64,000 bases of DNA from Burkholderia lata (GTDB taxonomy: Bacteria > Pseudomonadota > Gammaproteobacteria > Burkholderiales > Burkholderiaceae). Every line of letters begins with the position of its first letter. The stretch's first letter is position 1. Location of the stretch: positions 2,108,001-2,172,000 of the forward strand of contig NC_007511.1 in NCBI RefSeq assembly GCF_000012945.1. The letters are read 5' to 3'. The position numbers and the translations under genes are program-made. Below are positions 63,030-64,000 of this stretch, one piece after another. The notes beneath the pieces were generated by a model. That model did no database searches. It worked only from the letters and a program-made list of their open reading frames with translations, and was not told the DNA's origin.

Positions 63030-64000
63030 ATGCAACTCACAGGTCAGCTCCTGATCGGCCAGTCCGCCGTCGCCGGACCGAACGGCACCCTCCACGCGAT
63101 CGCCGCCGCCACCGGCGAACGGCTCGAACCCGCCTTCGGCGGCGCGAGCCTGCACGACCTGGAGACGGCCTGCGCGCTCGCCGACGACGCCTTCGACACG
63201 TATCGCGAAACGTCGCTCGAAGCCCGCGCCGCGTTTCTCGACGCAATCGGCCGCCACATCATGGCGCTCGGCGACGACCTGATCGAGCGCTGCGTCGTCG
63301 AAACGGGCCTGCCGCGCGCGCGCATCGAAGGCGAGCGCGGCCGCACGGTCGGCCAGCTCGCGCTGTTCGCGTCGCTCGTGCGCGACGGCGGGTTTCTCGA
63401 CGCGCGGATCGATCCGGCACGCCCCGAGCGCAAGCCGCTGCCGCGCGTCGACCTGCGCCTGCGCAACGTCGCGGTCGGGCCCGTCGCCGTGTTCGGCGCG
63501 TCGAACTTCCCGCTCGCGTTCTCGGTCGCCGGCGGCGATACGGCATCGGCACTCGCGGCCGGCTGCCCGGTGATCGTCAAGGCGCATTCGGCGCACCCGG
63601 GCACGTCGGAACTCGTCGGCCGCGCGATCCAGCAGGCCGCCCGCGAATGCGGGATGCCGGACGGCGTGTTCTCGCTGCTGTTCGACGCGTCGCGCGAAAT
63701 CGGCCAGGCACTCGTTGCCGATCCGCGCATCAAGGCCGTCGGCTTCACCGGCTCCCGCCGCGGCGGCGTTGCGCTGATGCACATCGCAGCCGCGCGCCCC
63801 GAGCCGATTCCCGTCTATGCGGAAATGAGCTCGATCAATCCCGTGCTGCTGTTTCCCGCTGCGCTCGACGCGCGCCACGACACGATCGCGCCGCCGTTCG
63901 TCGCATCGCTCACGCTCGGCGCCGGTCAGTTCTGCACGAACCCGGGCCTCGTGCTCGCCGTCGACGGGCCCGCGCTGCGCGCATTCGAGGAAACGGCCGC
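63030..64000 (+). CDS. 2-oxoglutarate semialdehyde dehydrogenase (partial, cut by window end)
   Basis: The first 323 codons of an aldehyde dehydrogenase that should oxidise 2-oxoglutarate semialdehyde to 2-oxoglutarate, ending hydroxyproline breakdown. Catalytic C302 ([10 protein letters not shown]) and general base E265 (YAEMSSINP) are present, with [22 protein letters not shown] at the nucleotide-binding domain. The [10 protein letters not shown] form is typical of the KGSADH group that also serves sugar-acid pathways. AGGA precedes the ATG at 63030. The frame stays open to the right edge; about a third of the protein is missing. Confidence 0.9.
   Translation, partial: MQLTGQLLIGQSAVAGPNGTLHAIAAATGERLEPAFGGASLHDLETACALADDAFDTYRETSLEARAAFLDAIGRHIMALGDDLIERCVVETGLPRARIEGERGRTVGQLALFASLVRDGGFLDARIDPARPERKPLPRVDLRLRNVAVGPVAVFGASNFPLAFSVAGGDTASALAAGCPVIVKAHSAHPGTSELVGRAIQQAARECGMPDGVFSLLFDASREIGQALVADPRIKAVGFTGSRRGGVALMHIAAARPEPIPVYAEMSSINPVLLFPAALDARHDTIAPPFVASLTLGAGQFCTNPGLVLAVDGPALRAFEETA

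Noticed and set aside
61314..63878. 854-codon minus-strand frame across the permease and dehydrogenase genes
   Set aside because: Low-complexity Arg/Asp/His-rich translation antisense to two clear genes and their intergenic terminator.

Overview
The window looks like part of a replicon from a Burkholderia species, probably of the Burkholderia cepacia complex and probably a secondary chromosome. This is inference from the high GC content with strong GC3 bias, the gene families (trimeric Burkholderia-type porin, MocR/LysR/AraC-rich regulation, 3-hydroxybenzoate/gentisate and hydroxyproline catabolic operons) and the lack of rRNA, tRNA or core replication genes. No phage, IS element or CRISPR array was seen. 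Almost every gene is intact; only the two window edges hold partial genes.

Layout. (1) 1-6326: tail of an unknown gene, then an aliphatic amidase operon amiE-amiS-[MoxR/CbbQ-type ATPase]-[VWA protein]-amiC-amiR. Its leader carries an intrinsic terminator preceded by a two-hexaloop ANTAR RNA motif, the expected target of the AmiR antiterminator. (2) 6366-16978: an HxlR regulator divergent from a haloalkane-dehalogenase-like hydrolase with palindromic operators between them, gamma-glutamyltransferase, a YdjM-like membrane protein, the large helicase Lhr and a YjeH-like amino-acid exporter. (3) 17141-22075: a HigBA-like toxin-antitoxin pair, then pcaQ and pcaHG (protocatechuate 3,4-dioxygenase). 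pcaQ and pcaHG are split by a two-gene module (XRE regulator plus YebB-like papain-fold protein) flanked by two 82%-identical copies of the pca operator region. A candidate small RNA follows pcaG. (4) 22535-33619: an AraC regulator, a hydrolase, and an eight-gene minus-strand operon: RpiR regulator, isoaspartyl peptidase, GsiABCD-type peptide/glutathione ABC importer, and DmpA and DppA aminopeptidases.

(5) 34092-39102: a plus-strand glycoside-use locus (ACS-family MFS transporter, GH31 glycosidase, porin). (6) 39421-49658: BCCT osmolyte transporter, small membrane protein, methyltransferase, a metallophosphoesterase lipoprotein translationally coupled to a di-haem peroxidase, a 91-residue protein under a clear LexA box, a MocR regulator with divergent DUF2917 gene, and a BigR-like persulfide sensor with two YeeE/YedE proteins. 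(7) 49755-56033: a complete 3-hydroxybenzoate to gentisate to fumarate plus pyruvate operon with uptake permease and divergent LysR regulator. (8) 56059-56242: a 23-copy 8-bp tandem repeat. (9) 56245-64000: a hydroxyproline catabolic cluster (heteromeric D-hydroxyproline dehydrogenase, 4-hydroxyproline epimerase, LhpC deaminase, APC permease, and a 2-oxoglutarate semialdehyde dehydrogenase cut by the window edge).

Together the genes describe a soil- or host-associated generalist that scavenges amides, peptides, hydroxyproline, glycosides and aromatic acids, each under its own local regulator. The least explained items are the LexA-controlled small protein, the pca operator duplication, the sRNA candidate, the VWA protein in the amidase operon, and the unassigned 13-bp inverted operator in the hydroxyproline divergent promoter.
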